The position numbers were made by a program, and so were the translations under genes. The notes beneath the pieces were generated by a model that was not told the origin of the DNA, made no database searches, and worked only from the letters and a program-made list of their open reading frames with translations. Source: Strix aluco (lineage: Eukaryota > Chordata > Aves > Strigiformes > Strigidae). From it: DNA of 64,000 bases. The stretch covers positions 19,289,764 to 19,353,763 of the forward strand of contig NC_133931.1 of NCBI RefSeq assembly GCF_031877795.1. The letters are read 5' to 3'. Shown here in pieces: positions 22,722 through 36,400 of this stretch; the first letter of the stretch is position 1, and every line of letters begins with the position of its first letter.

Positions 22722-25700
22722 TGAAAAGGGAAAGGTCTTGTCCTCACCTGGCACCAGGATTTCAGTCTGGTTGAGAGGCAGTGCATCTTATTAACAATTA
22801 TTTAATGTTCCAACACTAGAGTAAGCAAAATATTCAGTGCAAAAATGACGGGTGTTTTTTATGTGGTATCTTTCTGTATCAAGAATGTCACTTTCTGATG
22901 ACAATTCAGTACTTCAGTAATCATTGCTTATGTTCTCTATCACATACATCATCACAGACTGCAGACCTATCTCCAGCTGGTGGATCAAGACAGTTTCATT
23001 TATTCATGGTATGCTTCCATTCACATTATCTCTTCAGTTTAAGATCAAGCATGCTATTCTTGCCTGCATTTTTTCATAAGTCTCAGATCAGAGCTATATT
23101 TGCCAGAGAGACATGGTCCTTTAGATTATTCATGGTAGAATGATGTGGCCTGTGTTGCAGGTACTAGTAATACTAGTAATAGGCAGGAGAAGAGAGTACG
23201 GGGGCAATAACAGGACAGAAAGTCGCACAAGTGCCTGTTTCAGAAACAAAAGATGCTATATGGGATGCAGTAAGCCACAGCTTTTGACATTGTACCCTGC
23301 AACCCAAATCCAGTCTGTGAGGCAAAACCAAGTGGTCATTAAATGACCCCAATGAAATGCAGACCCACAAGGCACACAGGCAGAAGGAGCTGCTCTCCAC
23401 ATTCTCAGCTCCCTCTCCAGCTTGAGTATTCATATTTTTCCTGGCCAGTGCCCCAAAACTGTGGAATATGCCCCAGTAGGTCAACTGCACCTATAAGAGA
23501 ATGTATTTAACACCACTGAACTCACCCAGGGAACAAATATGCTAGAATTTGAATGTGTTGAGTGATAAAGCATTATTTGCACATTCAATTTTAGCCAGTG
23601 CAATTTGTTTTTTTCCAGACAATCTCATTTCCACACTTAACCTTCCTGTGAAGAGGTGTTCAATTAGCAAGGTAAAATATAATCTGCTAATTAAAAGCAA
23701 TACTGTAGCAAAAACAATTAAGAATTTAAGTAAGGCAGGCAAGCTGAAAATACATGATAGTTTGCTAATTGTAAAAATATTTAAAAGAAAAATAAAATCT
23801 TAAAAGACTGAATTACAGGTTAAGTCTGGGCAAAGAAAGGCAGAATAGTCAGAAACTATTAGAAGAGATAAGACAAGTCCAGAATATGAGATTCAGGTTC
23901 AGATAAAAAATACGTCCAACCATCTAGCATATGGCAACTTCCATGCAAGCTACTAACTGTTTTGAAATGCACCTCATCCTGTACTCTGGGCAAGGATTAG
24001 AAATCTCTCGTGTAGGATTCTGGCTTGCCAGGTTAGGTATGTAAACTCAAACATTTAACATTTTAAATAGATCTGGACAAGACCTGTTTTTGAGTGAGGG
24101 AAAAAGCACTGTAGCTGGATGTATACTTTCCTTTTGTAAACTGAATAATTATTAATCCTTCACACTTTAAAAAATCTTTTTTTTTTTCCTTTTTGGAATA
24201 AAAAGATCTGAAGCATTTGTTTAAAATGCAAAACAGATGAACAGTCATAATGCTGCAGAATCAGGTTAAAGCTTTGCCAGGTTCACCTCCTCCATTCCCG
24301 CTCCAGCATACACAGAACAGGCTCTTTTCCAGGGAAAGGTTCCTGAAAAACCTTGGAGACATTGTAAAAAGAATATTTTAAGTTTGTTGCTGCACATTTG
24401 GGACAAATTTCATATCAGGGCAAAGGCTAAGTGATAGATTTGCTTCAGATATCTGAGTAGTATCTGCTGCACAGTACCAGCATTATGATAAAGGGATGAG
24501 AGAAAAAGAAAACAAATAATTATATTAGTGAACCAGCTGGTGGTTTCTGACATGAGCATAACACAATACAATCCAGACAGAAAGGACAGAGAAACCACAA
24601 AAGAACAGCAATTAGTTTTCTCCATTGGTCCCACTCCTCATCCACAGCAACCAAACTAAAGGCAGGAATTGTAGCACACAAAGTAAGTCTTCCGTGCTTA
24701 TTCAAGCTCTATAAAAATTGATAGGCATATTCCTGTCCTTCCAAGGAGGAGGCTGACAAGTCTCAGCACTGGTGCTCAAAACGGCTTTGGAGCAGCAGCA
24801 CTTAAGTGCTGCCAAATGGCCTAAATCACTAGGCTGCACTGCCTAGCAGGAAGGTTTATATCCCTTCTAATAGCTTGCAGGGGGGTTTCAGAGCTGTCAC
24901 CCACACCTGAGACAGTGAGTCAGTGTTGGGGTGCTGGGGAAGGTATCATTGCTGATGGACCTCGGTTTCTGACTCAGCAAAGTGTGATCCTTACTTTGTG
25001 GGGTTCCTAGAGTCACACCAAACCCAGGCTCAAGAAGAGGGACTGCAGGTCTGAGACTTGTAGAAGGCCCCCTCATACAGCCTCTCAGGGCTGCTCTGGG
25101 GCCTGGTAGTGGAGAGAGAACTCTCCAGCTCCCACCTGTGCAGCTGCAGGGAAGGAGCAGCCATGCCAATGACCATCTGATTGAGCTGGTCTTTTTTTTT
25201 TTTTTCCTTTTCTTTTTTATTCTGTAATTTGGAATCAGTTTCTCTCTCTACCCAGAAAGGCAATGCTGGAGACTTTCTATAGGTCTATTCAAGTTTCTTC
25301 CTATTTTGTTGGGCTGTGTGCTCAGAAAATTATAGAGGATTTTGTAAACAAGCAATTAAAAGCGGCTTGAAAACTAATTCTGCTGCCAGAAGGATACAGT
25401 CTCAATTGCTGTATTCATATGATGCTATTACTACAGCAACCAAGCTTGTAAACAGTACTGGTGGTCATGGATAACACATCAGTACTTCGTTTAGTGATTA
25501 GAAACAAAAGCTTTGTCAGACTGTGTTTCTTTCCTGTCATTCCAGGCTTCCTGATGGAAATTCTATTTCAAGGGCTTTGCTCTGAAGTATAACTAAATTA
25601 GTCTTTGTCGGACATAATATCTGAAAAGAAGGTTAAGTTGCAATGCTCTACCAGGCCATCTGGGCTGCTTCTCCTTTACATTTCATTGTTATGATCTGAC

Positions 25701-28232
25701 ATGGTACTCATGCATTACCAACGCATACCTGCCAGCACAATGACAACATATTTATTAATGCATGTGAGTCCTGTTCCTTCTGAAGTAAGACAAAACTATC
25801 AGTCAATTCTGGTACCTACAGAGTGGGATCAGGCTTTTGAGTTCCTCATGAAAGGCATCTAGGGGATTCTGCAAAACCTGCTGTACAGAAATATTTAACT
25901 CATCTGCACCCTAAAAACTAGATAAATCTAAAGAAGTGACCTTTGTAGAGCAAGATTACTAAATCCAGAATAATATACTCAATCTGTGCTTAATAACTTA
26001 GAATGAAGAGTTATTTTGGCATTGTCTCCTGCAGGGCATTGCTATGCCTGAGGCAGCTACATAGCACTAATGAAAAAGACTCAAAACATTGAGGGTCTAA
26101 TCTGCTGCCTTAAAACTCACAGTATGGACAAGTTATATTACAACCAGGAGTGAGAGTCATCTAACCTAACCCTAGATAAGCACAGTGTAGAAAACCTTAC
26201 ACTGAAACAGGTCATCTTAATGACTTTGCAGTCATTTCAGGATGTCTAAAATAGAGTCATCTATTATTTTCCATTGGCTGAAGGGACCTTTAGGGTGACT
26301 AGCTCCGGTTTAGGCACTTACATCTTAGAGCTCAAAATCAGGGAGAGACGAATCATTCCTCTTGAGCCCTTTTTGGTGCCAGCAAGTTTATTGTCTAAGC
26401 ATTCAACACACAGATTTCAGGGAAGTTCTTCACTCTGGATTCAGATAGGACTGCTTTGAATCAATCTAATCAGACTGCAGTTGGAGAGCTATGCACAACT
26501 TTGGTGATGGCCCTTTCTGGGAAGATTTATTGAATTGGAAATAATAATAAAAAGCATTTTCTCCTTTTGCTCAGTGAATCAGTTGAAAACATTTCTTCAG
26601 CTCTCTTAGTGCTCCCCTCCCTTAGCACAAGTAAATCCAAGAATGAAATGCCTCAACTTTGCTGGAATGAATCCGGGCATAATTATTTCATATGTACTAC
26701 AGGACATATTTTTAACTCCGGTTCCATGTAGCTTATGTCCTCCAGATGTTCATGGGACAAACCAGATAAAAATCTGAAAGGCTTAAAGAATGATAAGAAT
26801 TCAGCAATGCAAACTTTGAGACCAACCAAAGCAAAATGTTTCACCTGTGGATTGTTTGGGGACTAATGATTACATATTTATCATCTTATTTCTTCAGTCT
26901 TGCTTGTTTTCTATTACTCTATCACACATTGGATAATTTTAAAAAGTTTATGAAACTTAATGTTTTCTTAAATTTTAGTTCTATTTCTTCCATCCATCTA
27001 GAAATTGAGTTATAGATTCACCATTTTATGTCTTCCTCTCTTAGAAGGGGAACAATACCATGTGTTTTTAGTGATCGGTTACAAAACATGAATCACAATT
27101 ACTGAATCATTGAAGTGAGCATTTCAGAAACAGCCTTGAGTCTGAAACTTATTTATGCAAAACTATTCCACAACTTCTTGTGAATAACAAATAGTTGAGA
27201 AAGAGGAAAACTCAGTTTTTTAATTGCAAATCACACACAGTGCTGCTTTAAAACTGAACATTAACTGTAATGACCAATTTGAGCAACCACATAAATCTAC
27301 TGTGGGCTCCCTTCCAGCAGTAAAAAAGATATTCTTATGCTTTAATTGACTTTTTTCATGATTTGCATGTCAACAATGTTATTTTAAACACCTGTAAAAG
27401 ACTGATCATACATACCTGATGTTCATTTTACTTGTAAGAATATATAATCTAGCAAGTTTAAGCAGCGTCTGTTACAGCTATATCTTAGTAAAGGCCAGCA
27501 ACTCAATGACAGAGAGACTGCTTTTAAATTATCTTTCATGTTTCATGTATCTGTTCCACAAACATTATTACTCTTTCTGATCTGAACAGTAAGCAAATGC
27601 AACATTCACACAATGACTTTAAAGTTGTCATTCTTAACTGAACGGGGGTTGCAAATAGAGAAAAGAAGGATCACATAATGGAAATGCATGAAATAGTTAA
27701 TTTGTATTTTTTAGAGACTGCTAACATAATTCCATTCCAGATGGCAGTGAGAGTGCAAATCTGTTCTGTTCTGTGAGGATATGGGTGTTATAATAGGCTC
27801 CAATGGATCAGTTTTATTTTTCAATGTTTTTTTCACAGAACACTTTAACCATTTCAGTCAACTGCTGTTTGATTTTATGCGCTCAGTATGAAGCATTCAT
27901 ATAAGATACTGTGTATCATTACTCTCCACAAAATGCCATACCATGGAAACTTTTCTAAACAAATGATTCCTTGCCAGGGGCATTTCCTCTTAGAGGCTGG
28001 TAAGTTGATAAGTTTACTACATGGAAGATCTTATCTTAAGGCTAGTCAGTTTAGGAACCAGACTCTCTCAATTACCGTAGCATTGTCCCTTGTTTGACTT
28101 CTTCACTCATGTTCCACCTAAAAAGGTGGGGGTTTTTCCTACATCAGGACTCCAGTGTCTTCACACTTATCAAACCAAGAAATCTTATGTATTACTTCTT
28201 CACTCTGTGATGCTTCTGTCTCCCTGGATGTT
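22722..28232. other. Gene-desert sequence, no gene seen
   Basis: AT-rich DNA. It includes a T-rich tract at about 25190-25220. Open frames are short (at most 105 codons) and have no recognised family. No repeat could be assigned. Confidence 0.65.
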
Positions 28233-28966
28233 CCCCCCAGCAGCGCTACAGACTTGGGGAGGAGTGGCTGGAGAGCTGCCAGTCAGAGAGGGACATGGGG
28301 GTGTTGACTGACAGCCGGCTGAACATGAGCCAGCAGTGTGCCCAGGTGGCCAAGAAGGCCAATGGTATCCTGGCTTGTATCAGAAATAGCGTGGCCAGCA
28401 GGGACAGGGAAGGGATCTCACGCCTGTACTCGGCACTGGTGAGGCCGCACCTCGATTCCTGTGTTCAGTTTTGGGCCCCTCACTACAAAAAGGACATTGA
28501 ATTACTCGAGCGTGTCCAGAGAAGGGCAACGAAGCTGGTGAAGGGTCTGGAGCACATGTCGTACGAGGAGCGGCTGAGGGAACTGGGGTTGTTTAGTCTG
28601 GAGAAGAGGAGGCTGAGGGGAGACCTCATCGCCCTCTACAACTACCTGAAAGGAGGTTGCAGAGAGATGGGGATGAGTCTCTTTAACCAAGTAACAAGCA
28701 ATAGGAGAAGAGGTAATGGCCTCAAGTTGCACCAGGGAAGGTTCAGACTGGATATTAGGAAGTATTTCTTTACAGAACGGGTTGTTAGGTGTTGGAATGG
28801 TCTGCCCAGGGCAGTGGTGGAGTCCCCATCCCTGGAGGTGTTTAAGAGTCGGGTTGACATAGCGCTGAGGGATATGGTGTAGTTGGGAACGGTCAGTGTT
28901 AGGTTAATGGTTGGACTGGATGATCTTCAAGGTCTTTTCCAACCTAGATGATTCTGTCATTCTGTA
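28233..28966 (+). mobile_element. Young CR1 LINE 3' fragment
   Basis: Sequence from CCCCAGCAGCGCTACAGACT to two terminal octamers (ATTCTGTC and ATTCTGTA, 28951-28966) aligns base-for-base with the 3' part of the CR1 at 16961-18126, differing only at scattered positions. The element is 5'-truncated at about 28233, inside ORF2 downstream of the RT catalytic box. Its remaining reading frame is uninterrupted to the natural stop at 28880-28882, so it is younger or less damaged than the other copy. Confidence 0.95.
28295..28882 (+). pseudogene. C-terminal fragment of CR1 ORF2, open to its natural stop
   Basis: The frame reads [19 protein letters not shown] and continues through [60 protein letters not shown] and [19 protein letters not shown], then TAG. 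This is the thumb and C-terminal part of the CR1 reverse transcriptase without the catalytic core. It is open over about 200 codons but is a truncated transposon remnant, not a host gene. Confidence 0.9.
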
Positions 28967-30417
28967 GGATTTCCATAGCTTTACAACTAGGATGTCAGTC
29001 TGTCAGTCTGCCCTTCAGCCCTTGATACCAGAGTCCTAGGGAAATCATGAGACCATTAGCCTGGGGTAGATGAGGGTCTTTCATCAGTTCTTCCATGTTT
29101 CAGTGCAGAACAAAACTAAAGGTTGTGAAACCTTTAAATTTTAAATCTAAGAGGGATACTGATCAACATACAGGTCCCAGCCCTCTGCTCTGGGTATCTG
29201 TCCACAGCTGCACAGCCCCAAACCGATCCTTCAGCACCATCACCATGCTGCTTTTTGAGGGCCCAACAGCCAGCAGTTTTCTCCCAAACTTTCCTAGATA
29301 TCCCCTGTCCTAACTGATGGCACTCTTTCCTTTAGGAAAGACTCTTTCAACACAGCACATGGGTTTGTTTTCTTCAGGAGCTTAATAAAGCATCACACAG
29401 TGGAATACATTTGATACAGTCTGTGGAATACCTACTCCATTGTAAGAGCCCAGAATCTGACAAATACCTTACATATCTGTTGAAAGAGACAAAGAAGAAA
29501 TGAGAACTTCCTTCACTCCTTCCAGTTAGCTGCACCTCACCACTCAAAAACAATTTTTGAGGTTTCAAAATCTAATCTATGTTTTCTGTCCTGCTTTTCC
29601 TTGTTTTACTGAGGTTTTGTATTTGTATTGTTAGCCAGTTGTTCAAAACATGCTCTAGAATTGCCTTCAAAAGGGACTTCTCTAATATAGGAAAGAAGAA
29701 CTGCAGTCTCCATCAGTCTCTGTTCTGCTTTTGAACTGCACATTAGAGACATAATTCCTTGCTCTACTGTAAGGTGACCTGAGGAGTCTTCAAGAAAACT
29801 GGCTGGTTAATTCATTTCAGCCTACTAATGGTTGACATTGAAGCACAGCTACGCTGAATTAACAGCATATCTATTTAAGCTAAAAAGCAAAAATAAAACT
29901 AGTTTGCTTTAAGATAACATCTTGCTCTGATACAAGGTGAATAACGACACTAACAGGTGAATAAATGGGTCTGTAAGCACTGGAACTTGTAATCATGGTT
30001 TGTGTAAAAACAGAAGAGCTGGGAGTAGAAGAGCTCCCATGCTCTGGACCTGCCAGTAATAACTAAGAGCTATTGCTTTCCAATAATTGTGATATAATGA
30101 TATCTGGGTTTATTTTGTAATTTGTATTTTCTTCATCACTCTTAAGTTTGCAATATTACTTAAGCATGTATGGATTTTTGTTCAGAAATTAAGCTGCCCA
30201 TAATGACCATAATAATAAAGGATTAAAGGATAGTGTTCTCTCTATACTGAAGCTTAAACAAGGAGATGAACTATTAAAACAGTGATAAATCTTGGTTCTC
30301 CTCTTAAATAAATTGAAAGAAGGAAAGCACAACCCCCAGCTCCCTTCTTAGGACTGTATAACTGTACTGACAATTTTCATTATAGAATTTCAAACAACTT
30401 TAGTTAAGTCTCTTATT
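28967..30417. other. Gene-desert sequence, no gene seen
   Basis: AT-rich sequence; short chance frames only. Confidence 0.65.
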
Positions 30418-30437
30418 AAAAAAAAAAAAAAAAAAAA
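30418..30437 (+). repeat. A20 tract
   Basis: Twenty consecutive A. No retroposed gene was recognised upstream of it. Confidence 0.9.
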
Positions 30438-33400
30438 GACCACTGAAAGTGGGTGGCTGCTACTGAAAATGTACCTATCCAATGCAATTTATGTCATACT
30501 ATTAAGGATCTATTTCATCTTCCTTTAATGGAGTCTTTCAATTGACTTGAAGTGAATTAAATCTTATAAGTAATATTCAGGACATGTCTATGGCATAGCA
30601 GTTGTTTACACACTGAATATTCTCATCTGCATATGGCTGTACCTAGAATTCTGGTCCTGAGTGCTACTCATTCCCTTATAAAGCTAAATTCAGGTAGTAA
30701 ATCTGACTCTCTGCATCTGATGAGATAATTGACATTGATTTCTAAATAGGACTACACACAGCAGGTGGAAAGAAAGGTGGAGACATTTCTCTCAAGTACT
30801 TGCTGAAATTTCTGAAATACTTCATTGCAAGGAGACCTGAGATATATATTTAATATATAAAAGAAATACTGTATGTGGCTAGCTTGGATGTAGCATATGC
30901 TTTAAAACAAGGTCAAAATGTTTTCGATAATAGAAATTTTAGGACAATGTATTGTAACTAACCAACTAATTATTCTGCTTCTCTGCAACTTGTCATTTTG
31001 TTACTATTCAGAAAACACATTTGTACTTTAGTATCTGTTCATCCATTTTATTGCTATGATATTCAGATGGTTTCTAAAATGCCAGTCATTGTTTACAGAA
31101 ATAAAAATTATTTCTGATGGCTGCCAAGTGACTAATTAACTATACATTAAGTATACCCCATTTTTTTTTGTCTAGGGTTGTTTGTTTATTTTTAGTATAA
31201 TTATTAAATAATTTATAATAATAATACTACTAATTTGAAAAGAACAAATTCTCACTGTGGAGAAAAGTGTTCTTATTATACCTTCAAAAGTCTAAATGTA
31301 GTGTCCTTCTGGGTTTGTAACACTGCAGAAATGTATCTAAGGGATAAATGTGCTTATGCTTTGATCAGATAGGAACCTGGAAAATGGTAATTATGAAGAG
31401 GAAAAAAATGCTTTCAGAACTAAATATATCTGTAAAAAGAAACTAGATATGTCATAGAAGACTGATTAGAAGACCTGCTGCTGCATGAAGGGAACGATTT
31501 GCCTCTCCAGGAACACTAAGCAGCACCACACTGAGTGATATGCCAGGGAATAGCAATTGATATGAGTGCAACATCAGTTCTTGCTGGACAGGGTGTTAGA
31601 GGTGTCATTCAAATGACAGAGACACTATTAGTAACTGGATTTCACTTTTCCCATACAATATAATGTTATTTCAAACATGCATGCAAAGTGAATTGGACTT
31701 TCTTGGCAATGGTTTCAAATTATGTTTAAGGTTGTTTAAAATGGAGAAGAGGATTTATCTAATTAACTGAAAATGTTTCTCAGCAAGACATTCCAAAAAA
31801 TGAGAACATTTTTATGGCAAAAGAAAAATCCTCTTTTACTTGCCTACTCTGCTGAACTCTTACCTTTTTTTCTTTAACTGAGGATGCATCTCATTCTGAC
31901 CTCACATCACAAGCACGCAAGTGGAATCAGTGGCAAACAGTGAAGATTAGAGAACAAGTATACTTGGAGGCTATGGAAAAATCTTGCTATTCTGCTTTTT
32001 GCAAATGGATTAGTGAGAAAGGGGAAAGTAGTGGGAAACAGGACTGAATGACTAGCAGTGATTCAGCACTGAGGAGCTAATCTCAGAAATTGTGAAATAT
32101 TAATCAGAAAAATGTGATTCAAAACATAATACATAAAGTTGTCCAGCTTCCAAATTCAGGGGCTCTAAAGCACTGTGAACTGACTGTTGGGTTTCAGAAG
32201 TCTCTATGGACTATGTGAATTACGCAGGGTTGGCAACCTCACATTTCTATCTGGGCAAAGGAAATGGTTTGCAGGGCTTATTGCACTGGAGGTCAGTAGG
32301 CTGGAGTTACAGATGTAGATAGGTGTCTTCAGATGGGATGGGACAGTAGCATATGTATTATTGCCATTTGTTCTCCTCTGATTTCAGTGGCCTTTTGCTG
32401 TGCTACAGCAAGTAATTTTCACTCCAATACTAAAGACTAGGATTTTGATCTACAGCTCAATAAACAAGCTTGATACAAATCGGGGCTTCTGGGCATTACT
32501 GTAATGCAAATAAATATTACTCCACATACTTATCACAAAAATCTCCTTAAAGAAAAGATATTAAGGTTGTATATTCAAGCACACAAAAGTTAAGAACAGC
32601 TATATTTATGGTTTCTCATGTACTTTTAATTCTATCACATTGTATTGCCACCTGGTATAATGAGTTCTTCAGAAGAAAAAAAACAGCTATATAAACATGC
32701 TGAATTTTATTATATATCACAAGTCTGACAGTATTTGTGAGTTTGTTTTTCAGAACTAAACCATGGTCTTTCAGAGCATTTTAATATCTTGATGATCAAA
32801 AAAAAAAAAAGAGGGGAGCAGAATTTATGTTTTAAAGTAATATTCCTTCCCTTTCACAAATCAGCAGTTTTTCTCTTGGCCCTTGATCACCCCAAGACAA
32901 CATAAGCTTCCACATCATCTAGAGGGTTTACTGCTTTTTGACACCTCCACCAGAAAAAATCTGTTATAAGGAAAAAAGAGGAAAACCAGCTAGATTCACA
33001 GCCAAGTATGAACCAATTTTGATGTTGTTACATAACAAGAACTGGTGTGGACTGGCCTGAACTGGTGGCAGTACTTTAACATGAGGTAGGGGTATTGACC
33101 TGTGGCTGGTCATGCACACACTTTTGGGGGACAAGGTCAGCTGGAGGACAGAGGATGGATGCTCATACCAGCCCTGATTTCTTCCTCCCCAGAGCCTGTC
33201 ACAGCTGTGCTACCATCCATCTGTGGGAAGAAGACATCAGGACCAGCAAAAGTTCCTGCCCATGAAACACAGGAGTGTGTGTTATCTATAAGAAGCTGTT
33301 ATTCTCTCTCACTTTCCTTCATGGCCTGTTACTGTGAACCCAGACATAGCTCTGGAGAGTCAGGGAGCGACTTGATCCCTGAGAGTGGGAGAGCAAACCC

Positions 33401-36400
33401 CTCAAGGGTTGTGTTGTGTCCAGCATAAGGTAGAGAGGTCTGCTGAGCTCAGGGCTCAGCTCTTCCCAGTCTCTGGCGGGGCTTAGGCTTAGTCCCAGGG
33501 TGTTCCAGTGTTCAGTTATTTTGCTGATCTGCTAAATCTTTCTAAAGGAATCCTGGGAGACAGGACCTTGAGTGGCACAGCCCAAAAAAAGCTGAGTTAA
33601 ATCTTCAGGGACCAGGAAAAAGCACTTTCTGGAGTTTGTGTATTCCCACTGCTGGGTATCAACAGTGGGAATCTTCTCCAAATCAACAGATATCCTCCAA
33701 ACAGAGCTATGAGGAAATCCTTTACAGAGGGAAGCGGGTACCATTTATACAGAGGGGTGAGTACTGGCTGCCTTCTGACTAAATTGTCCTTATAGTCATG
33801 GACTGTTACCATTCCTTACATAAGCAAGAAGGAAGTTTGTTGAAGTCTGTGAGAAATTAGTTTCATACAAGTAATTCCCCAAATGAGAATACTGAAATAT
33901 TTGTGAATGTTGCCCCCTGTCAGAGACTCAGCACAGTCCAGGACAGAGTTGCAGTGACTGGTATACCCTGGGCACATCCACCACATCCTCAGAGCTGTCT
34001 CTACAGGTCCCTGCACTGGGGGCCTTCAAGGAGTCGTGACTAAAGGCCAGCAGTTGCCACACAGTGGTCACTTGGAAAAGGACAGAAAAAATTCCACACC
34101 AGATTCAGGTCAAAGCCTGCCCACAGTCACCTGGACCAGCACTCTGTGAGCCACCACCTGCTAACTGCCTGTCCCCATGAAGTAAGGCCAACAAGAAGTC
34201 TCATCTTCTATACCCAATCTTTGCTTAACTAACTACTGACAGACCCTGGAAGTAATGGGGCTAAGAAGTAGGTGGGAGATCACTTGCAGAAATGGATTTG
34301 TAAGCATCTTGTCACCAAGAGAGGGGCAGGCCATTCTGAAGCATCCAGACTGCACTGAACTGTTCCATTATTGTGCACTGATGCACCAAGTCCACACCTG
34401 ACATGGGAGAAAAGTAGTGTGGGTTGCATGGAGTCATGATCCATGTTGTCCTTGTACTGTTCACCCACACAGCAACCCAAGTCCAGAAAGAGGAAAGACT
34501 AGAAGAGTACCAGCATAGCGATGAACAAATGAGGGCATCAAGGCTCATACAACATGAGACATTCTGTATCCAGATAAAGAATATTTCTATTTGGTGTTTT
34601 AATTTCTATGTTCATTCTATATTGATCAAATCTGTACCAATGTTCTTACATAATGACTGTGGATACTGTTGTGACCTGGTTAAAAATGGTGCAGCTAGAC
34701 TGAGTAGTCCTTTTGGAGAAATGGAGGGTAAATCAGTCCAGACATGCACTGGATGGGGCCAAACAGCTTCATATAAATCTCACTGCTCATCTAGATGATC
34801 TGTCACTGACCAATACCATGTCAGCTTGTTCTAGTAAGCTGGATTCAAGAGAAGTCTCAACAAGTTAGTCAAAGAGAAACCCATTAAATATTACTAAATA
34901 TATAGATAATATCTTGCACTGCAAAGCAGAGGCTGGGGAAGTATAGAGAGAAAATATTACATACAATTGCCTTGTTACGTAACATATTTTTCCCGAGTCA
35001 TTCACTTGGTTACTTTCAGAGACAAGAGCTTAGGTCTAGCCTAGAATGGTCACTTCAATATTCTTACAGCGTGGGAGGTTGTTATGTAAAATTTGGTCTT
35101 CTGACAACATTGATCTTGTCATTTGTCTAGCAGTGGCAGAACAGAAGCCCTCGGCAGGGTACACTGTCTCTATAAATCAAAGGTCTTGAAAAGCGTAAGT
35201 GTTGTATCTATGCTTCTATCATCCAAGTGGCTCTCAACTAGTCATTTAAGAGGAAGGCAGTTTCCGGCTGAAGCTACAGTTGTGCATGTGGTCCACCCTT
35301 ACTAGAGTCTTTCACTGGAATTCCTTCTAGATTCAGGATAGCAACCCTCCTGGCAAACAAAAGAAGGCTAGACATTTACCAGGGTGTAGTTGGTGAAGAG
35401 ACATGTTAGCCCATACAATCAACTTCATAGGTGATGAGGACTCTGCCACACCTGGCCTTTTGGTTTACGCATTTCAAGAGTGCGTGATGAGGAGCAGTGG
35501 CTCCCTGTGCAGCTTTCTCAGGGGTTCCAGCTCTCCTAGACTGCACGTAAGAGGTCCTTGACATTTCACAGAATCAAAAGAGCCTGGATAGTTGAAGAAT
35601 TCATCTTCAAGGGGCTTCAGTGGGCACTCTTAAATAAGAATACAGACACATTCTTGTGGAGTATCTCTGCTGAACTGGGTAATATTAAGCAAATGTCACT
35701 CCTCTAAGTGATGAATGGGCCTGATCTTCAACTTGCTGAAACAAATTGCCTTAGGTTATTTCCTTCAAATATGTTCTCTTTAATTTATTACAAAGTAATT
35801 GAAATTCTGCATTAGGAAGAGTTCTTTTAAACATAATCTTACAGCTAGTAGATTTGAAAATTCCTAAATTAAGAAGATCTGACTCAAAAAAAGAGCTTTT
35901 GAAAAGATCAGTAGTTTTCATTGCCTGTTTGTTTGTTCGTCTGGTTTTTCCCTTCCTTTAAAAGCTCCTAAATATTGCCAGAAGGTCATTTGACCATATA
36001 ATCTGAAGCAAAGGTTAGCCAAATAAATATCTTCTTCTGAGAGCCAAAGCTGTTCTAGTTATATAAGGAGCAAAACCTAACCAGGTTTTTTTTTTATGTC
36101 AATACATATTTGCGATCTTGACTGTTTTTAATAGGACTTCAGAGATTACAGCATTAAATTAAACACAATAGATAGAAATTTTAATGACAGTTACAGGGAA
36201 ATGAAGAAAAGTTATTTCAGAATGTACCACACAAAGAAGAAATATTAAAATACAATACTCTTTTCTGGCTGTAAAATACATCAAGCATAATAACATTTCA
36301 CAGGGAAACTGCTTATAATTACTCATCCAAATGAATGAGGCAGCCTTGTCTCAGAAGTAAATAACTTATGTGCAAAAGCTTTCATCAGTGCTGAATTTGT

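Noticed and set aside
35555-35640. Possible antisense CR1 tail (TTCACAGAATCAAAAGAG)
   Set aside because: Only the short CACAGAATCA string matches; the following GGTTGGAA...TCCAACC signature is absent.
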